A stretch of DNA of 19,339 nucleotides, taken from assembly GCF_000003605.2 (NCBI RefSeq), contig NW_003117929.1:1-19339 (forward strand). Direction: 5' to 3'. The stretch's first letter is position 1. Each line of letters opens with the position of its first letter. The stretch comes from Saccoglossus kowalevskii. Its lineage: Eukaryota > Hemichordata > Enteropneusta > Harrimaniidae. Shown one piece after another: positions 15,975 to 19,339 of the stretch. The notes below the pieces were generated by a model. That model did not search any database. It had not been told where the DNA came from and saw only the letters and a list, made by a program, of their open reading frames with translations. Position numbers and translations under genes: made by a program.

Positions 15975-16094
15975 GCCTAATGCCATCCCATTGCAGAATA
16001 CACCAGTTCTCGTCCGATCACTGAAGTTAATCTGCATAGGGCATGGTGAGTACTTGCATGGGAGACTGGCTGGGAATACCACGTGCAGTAGGCT
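15975..16094 (+). rRNA. 5S rRNA copy 66
   Basis: 120 nt, 8253 family: C6A, A12T, A13C, G57T, C64A, G69A, T74G, C93T. Confidence 0.86.
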
Positions 16095-16190
16095 TATCAA
16101 CATTTTTATTCCACCATACATACTAAATTTTTTCCATGATTTTTTGCCTAGCCGAAGCATTAAATGATATCCAATTGTGACGAATATTCA

Positions 16191-16310
16191 GGCTACTGCC
16201 AAACCAATGCAAAATACACCAGTTCACGTCCGATCACAGAAGGTAAGCTGCATTGGGCGTGGTTAGTACTTGCAAGGGAGACTGGCTGGGAATACCACGT
16301 GCATTAGGCT
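16191..16310 (+). rRNA. 5S rRNA copy 67
   Basis: 120 nt. Changes: C2G, T17A, G22A, T36A, T48A, T53G, C64T, T85A, C93T, G114T. It carries both helix II repairs (T17A and C64T), but G22A, T48A and T53G harm helix II, helix III and box A. Confidence 0.83.
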
Positions 16311-16406
16311 CATCAACATTTTTATTCCACCGTACATACTAACTTTTTCCCGGGATTTTTTGCCTAGCCGAAGTATTAAATTACATCCAATTCCGACGAA
16401 TATTCA

Positions 16407-16525
16407 GCCTACTGACAAACCATTGCAGAATACACCAGTTCTCGTCCGATCACTGAAGTTAAGCCCACCGGACGTGGTTAGTACTTGCATGGGAGACAGA
16501 CTGAGAATACCACAAGCAGTAGGCT
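16407..16525 (+). pseudogene. 5S pseudogene copy 68, helix II variant (subclass b)
   Basis: 119 nt with ccaccggacg; box C region reads gacagactgag, so G95A is added to the usual set. Confidence 0.86.
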
Positions 16526-16621
16526 CATCAACATTTTTATATCACCGTACATACTAACTTTTTAGCGGGATTTTTTGCATAGCCGAAGCTTTAAACGACA
16601 TCCAATTCCGACGAATATTCA

Positions 16622-16741
16622 GCCTAATGCCATCCCATTGCAGAATACACCAGTTCTCGTCCGATCACTGAAGTTAATCTGCATAGGGCATGGTGAGTAC
16701 TTGCATGGGAGACTGGCTGGGAATACCACGTGCAGTAGGCT
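16622..16741 (+). rRNA. 5S rRNA copy 69
   Basis: 120 nt, 8253 family: C6A, A12T, A13C, G57T, C64A, G69A, T74G, C93T. Confidence 0.86.
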
Positions 16742-16837
16742 TATCAACATTTTTATTCCACCATACATACTAAATTTTTTCCATGATTTTTTGCCTAGCC
16801 GAAGCATTAAATGATATCCAATTGTGACGAATATTCA

Positions 16838-16957
16838 GCCTACTTTCAAACCAATGCAGAATACACCAGTTCTCGTCCGATCACTGAAGTTAATCTGCAT
16901 CGAGCATGGTTAGTACTTGCATGGGAGACCGACTGGGAATACCGCGTGCAGTAGGCT
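16838..16957 (+). rRNA. 5S rRNA copy 70
   Basis: 120 nt. Changes: G8T, C9T, T17A, G57T, G66A, G69A, G95A, A107G. Counterpart of 8469, which also has G65A. First T-tract lost. Confidence 0.84.
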
Positions 16958-17052
16958 TATCAACATTATTATTCCACCGTACATACAAACTTTTCCCGGG
17001 ATTTGTTGCCTAGCCGAAGTTTTAAATTACATTCAATTCCGACGAATATTCA

Positions 17053-17172
17053 GCCTACTGCCAAACCATTGCAGAATACACCAGTTCTCTTCCGATCACT
17101 GAAGTTAAGTTGCATCGGGCGCAGTTAGTACTTGCATGGGAGACCGGCTGGGAATACCACGTGCAGTAGGCT
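17053..17172 (+). rRNA. 5S rRNA copy 71
   Basis: 120 nt. Changes: G38T, C58T, T70C, G71A, as in 8684. Confidence 0.86.
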
Positions 17173-17269
17173 TATCAACATTTTTATTCCACCGTACATA
17201 CTAATATTTTTCCATGTTTTTTTTCCCTAGCCGAAGCAATAAATGACATCCAATTGCAACGAATATTCA

Positions 17270-17309
17270 ACTTCCTGCCAACCCATTGCAGAATACACCA
17301 GTTCTCATC
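17270..17309 (+). pseudogene. Truncated 5S fragment T7 (76-bp unit)
   Basis: Gene positions 1-40 with acttcctgcc, then aaccattaaatgac; matches 8901 including the private cc. Confidence 0.88.
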
Positions 17310-17345
17310 AACCATTAAATGACATACAATACGGACGAATATTCA

Positions 17346-17355
17346 GCCTACTGCC
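17346..17355 (+). pseudogene. 47-bp unit with 10-nt 5S stub
   Basis: gcctactgcc joined to gtagcattaaatgac, 47 bp before the copy at 17393. Confidence 0.85.
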
Positions 17356-17392
17356 GTAGCATTAAATGACATTCAATTCCGACGAATATTCA

Positions 17393-17512
17393 GCCTACTG
17401 CCAAACCATTGCACAATACACCAGTTCTCGTCCGATCACTGAAGTTAAGCTGCATCGGGCGTGGTTAGTACTTGCATGGTAGACCGGCTGGGAATACCAC
17501 GTGCAGTAGGCT
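17393..17512 (+). rRNA. 5S rRNA copy 72
   Basis: 120 nt. Changes: G22C and G88T, as in 9024. Confidence 0.9.
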
Positions 17513-17608
17513 CATCAACATTTTTATTCCACCGTACATACTCACTTTTTCCTGGGATTTTTTGCCTAGCCGAAGTATTAAATAACATCCAATTCCGACG
17601 AATATTCA

Positions 17609-17727
17609 GCCTACTGACAAACCATTGCAGAATACACCAGTTCTCGTCCGATCACTGAAGTTAAGCCCACCGGACGTGGTTAGTACTTGCATGGGAGACA
17701 GGCTGAGAATACCACAAGCAGTAGGCT
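17609..17727 (+). pseudogene. 5S pseudogene copy 73, helix II variant (subclass b)
   Basis: 119 nt with ccaccggacg, gacaggctgag and ccacaag, as in 9240. Confidence 0.86.
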
Positions 17728-17823
17728 CATCAACATTTTTATATCACCGTACATACTAACTTTTTCGCGGGATTTTTTGCATAGCCGAAGCTTTAAACGA
17801 CATCCAATTCCGACGAATATTCA

Positions 17824-17943
17824 GCCTACTGCCATCCCATTGCAGAATACACCAGTTCTCGTCCGATCACTGAAGTTAATCTGCATAGGGCATGGTGAGT
17901 ACTTGCATGGGAGACTGGCTGGGAATACCACGTGCAGTAGGCT
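17824..17943 (+). rRNA. 5S rRNA copy 74
   Basis: 120 nt. Changes: A12T, A13C, G57T, C64A, G69A, T74G, C93T, as in 9455. Confidence 0.87.
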
Positions 17944-18039
17944 TATCAACATTTTTATTCCACCGTACATACTAACTTTTTTCCATGATTTTTTGCCTAG
18001 CCGAAGCATTAAATGATATCCAATTGTGACGAATATTCA

Positions 18040-18159
18040 GCCTACTTTCAAACCAATGCAGAATACACCAGTTCTCTTCCGATCTCTGAAGTTAAGTTGC
18101 ATCGGGCGCAGTTAGTACTTGCATGGGAGAACGGCTGGGAATACCACGTGCAGTAGGCT
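18040..18159 (+). rRNA. 5S rRNA copy 75
   Basis: 120 nt. Changes: G8T, C9T, T17A, G38T, A46T, C58T, T70C, G71A, C92A, as in 12029. Confidence 0.82.
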
Positions 18160-18256
18160 TATCAACATTTTTATTCCACCGTACATACTAATATTTTTCC
18201 ATGTTTTTTTTTGCTAGCCGAAGCAATAAATGACATCCAATTGCAACGAATATTCA

Positions 18257-18296
18257 ACTTACTGCCAACCCATTGCAGAATACACCAGTTCTCATC
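18257..18296 (+). pseudogene. Truncated 5S fragment T8 (76-bp unit)
   Basis: Gene positions 1-40, then aagcattaaatgac; next start at 18333, 76 bp on. Confidence 0.88.
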
Positions 18297-18332
18297 AAGC
18301 ATTAAATGACATACAATACGGACGAATATTCA

Positions 18333-18452
18333 GCCTACTGCCAAGCCATTGTGAAATACACCAGTTCTCGTACGATCACTGAAGTTAATCTGCATCGGGT
18401 GTGGTTAGTACTTGCATGGGAGACTGGCTGCGAATACAACGCGCAGTAGGCT
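18333..18452 (+). rRNA. 5S rRNA copy 76
   Basis: 120 nt. Same changes as 12321, including G99C, C106A and T110C. Confidence 0.82.
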
Positions 18453-18548
18453 CATCAACATTTTTATTCCACATTACATACTAACATTTTCCCATAATTT
18501 TTTACCTAGCCGAAGCAATAAATGACCTCCAATTGCAAAGAATATTCA

Positions 18549-18668
18549 ACCTACAGCCAAACCAATGCAGAATACACCAGTTCTCGTCCGATCACTGAAG
18601 TTAATCTGCATCGGGCGTGGTTAGTACTTGCATGGGAGACTGGCTGGGAATGCCATGTGCAGTAGGCT
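18549..18668 (+). rRNA. 5S rRNA copy 77
   Basis: 120 nt. Changes: G1A, T7A, T17A, G57T, C93T, A104G, C108T, as in 12537. Confidence 0.86.
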
Positions 18669-18765
18669 CATCAACATTTTTATTCCGCATTACATACTAA
18701 CATTTTCCCATGTTTTTTTTGCCTAGCCGAAGCAATAAATGACATCCAACTCCGACGAATATTCA

Positions 18766-18885
18766 GCCTACTGCCAACCCATTGCAGAATACACCAGTTC
18801 TTGTCCGATCACTGAAGTTAAGCTGCATTGGGCGTGGTTGGTACTTGCATGGCAGACCGGCTGGGAATACCACGTGCAGTAGGCT
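18766..18885 (+). rRNA. 5S rRNA copy 78
   Basis: 120 nt. Changes: A13C, C37T, C64T, A75G, G88C. Counterpart of 12971. Its upstream spacer is a hybrid: aataaatgacatccaa of one family meets ctccgacg of another at about 18750. Confidence 0.88.
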
Positions 18886-18981
18886 CATCAACATTTTTAT
18901 TCCACCGTACATACTAACTTTTTCCCAGGATTTTTTGCGTAGCCGAAGTATTAAATTAAATCCAATTCCGACCAATATTCA

Positions 18982-19101
18982 GCCTACTGCCAAATGATTG
19001 CAGTATACACCAGTTCTCTTCCGACCACTGAAGTTACGCTGCATCAGGCGTGGTTAGTACTTGAATGGGAGACCGGCTGGGAATACCACGTGTAGTAGGC
19101 T
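18982..19101 (+). rRNA. 5S rRNA copy 79
   Basis: 120 nt. Changes: C14T, C15G, A23T, G38T, T44C, A56C, G65A, C83A, C112T. C83A breaks the C83-G95 pair. Related to 13187. Confidence 0.82.
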
Positions 19102-19197
19102 CATCAACATTTTTATTCCACATTACATACTAAATTTTTCCCGGGATTTTTTGCCTAGCCGAAGTATTAAATTACATCCAATTCCGACGAATATTCA

Positions 19198-19316
19198 GCC
19201 TATTGCCAAACCAATGCAGAATACACCAGTTCTCTTCCGATCACTGAAGTTAATCTGCATCGGGCATGGTTAGTACTTGCATGGGAGACCGGCTGGGAAT
19301 ACCACGTGCTGTAGCT
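19198..19316 (+). rRNA. 5S rRNA copy 80
   Basis: 119 nt. Changes: C6T, T17A, G38T, G57T, G69A, A113T and one G lost from taggct. Counterpart of 13616. A partial spacer (19317-19339) follows to the window end. Confidence 0.84.
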
Positions 19317-19339
19317 CATCACATGTTTATTCCACATTA

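Larger units (their letters stand above)
15695..16180 (+). repeat. 647-bp tandem duplication, second copy at 16342-16827
   Basis: Copies 65-66 and spacers recur as copies 68-69 exactly 647 bp downstream, with copy 67 between them. Confidence 0.8.
1..19339 (+). repeat. 5S rDNA tandem array, about 216-bp unit
   Basis: The whole window is a direct tandem array. Each unit is a 120-nt 5S gene plus a spacer of about 96 bp. Per-copy changes below use the window consensus, numbered 1-120 from gcctac to taggct. Helix I pairs positions 1-9 with 111-119. Helix II pairs 14-22 with 58-66. Helix III pairs cagt (30-33) with actg (46-49). Helix V pairs cgtgg (68-72) with ccacg (105-109). The spacers hold T-tracts and a TATA-like motif. 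No gene other than 5S relatives and one inserted element is present, so all stretches between genes are this spacer. Confidence 0.97.

Noticed and set aside
1-19339. CRISPR-like regular repeats
   Set aside because: The repeated part is a 120-nt 5S gene, the spacers are also conserved, and the period is 216 bp. There are no cas genes.

Overview
This window is one continuous head-to-tail array of 5S ribosomal RNA genes and gene relatives, all on the + strand, from a eukaryotic nuclear genome. The repeat unit is about 216 bp: a 120-nt 5S gene followed by a spacer of about 96 bp. I count 80 unit-length 5S copies. One is cut by the left window edge, two are split by an insertion, and 77 are otherwise unit length. 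There are also eight 76-bp mini-units and four 47-bp mini-units. I see no protein-coding gene. The open reading frames are translations of the repeat, whose 216-bp period is a multiple of three.

The 5S identity rests on a 9-bp terminal helix (gcctactgc with gcagtaggc), the A-box-like element beginning agttaagc, the C-box-like element ggttagtactt..atgggagacc, the ctgggaatacc segment and the 120-nt length. The pattern fits an animal, probably an invertebrate. I cannot name the species or phylum.

Layout: positions 1-8000 hold units of an older, mixed set. Two of them, at 860-1656 and 4341-5139, are split at the same nucleotide by a 673/675-bp element that looks like a solo LTR with a 4-bp target duplication. 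The interrupted unit was duplicated with its neighbours, about 3.48 kb apart. Positions 8000-19339 hold a different family set. It carries the 76-bp and 47-bp truncated units and is built from nested segmental copies: 2.0 kb repeated at +8.37 kb, 1.26 kb at +4.59 kb, 0.48 kb at +647 bp and 0.73 kb at +6.01 kb.

Each spacer has three T-tracts that could stop RNA polymerase III and an A/T-rich TATA-like motif at about -32 to -26. Most copies keep the internal promoter, so many could be transcribed. However, copies differ from one another much more than expected of a well-homogenised 5S array. A nine-copy lineage has lost helix II pairing and looks like pseudogenes that are being copied along with the rest. 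The window is best read as a decaying or peripheral part of a 5S rDNA locus, or as a 5S-derived satellite, shaped by unequal exchange and gene conversion.
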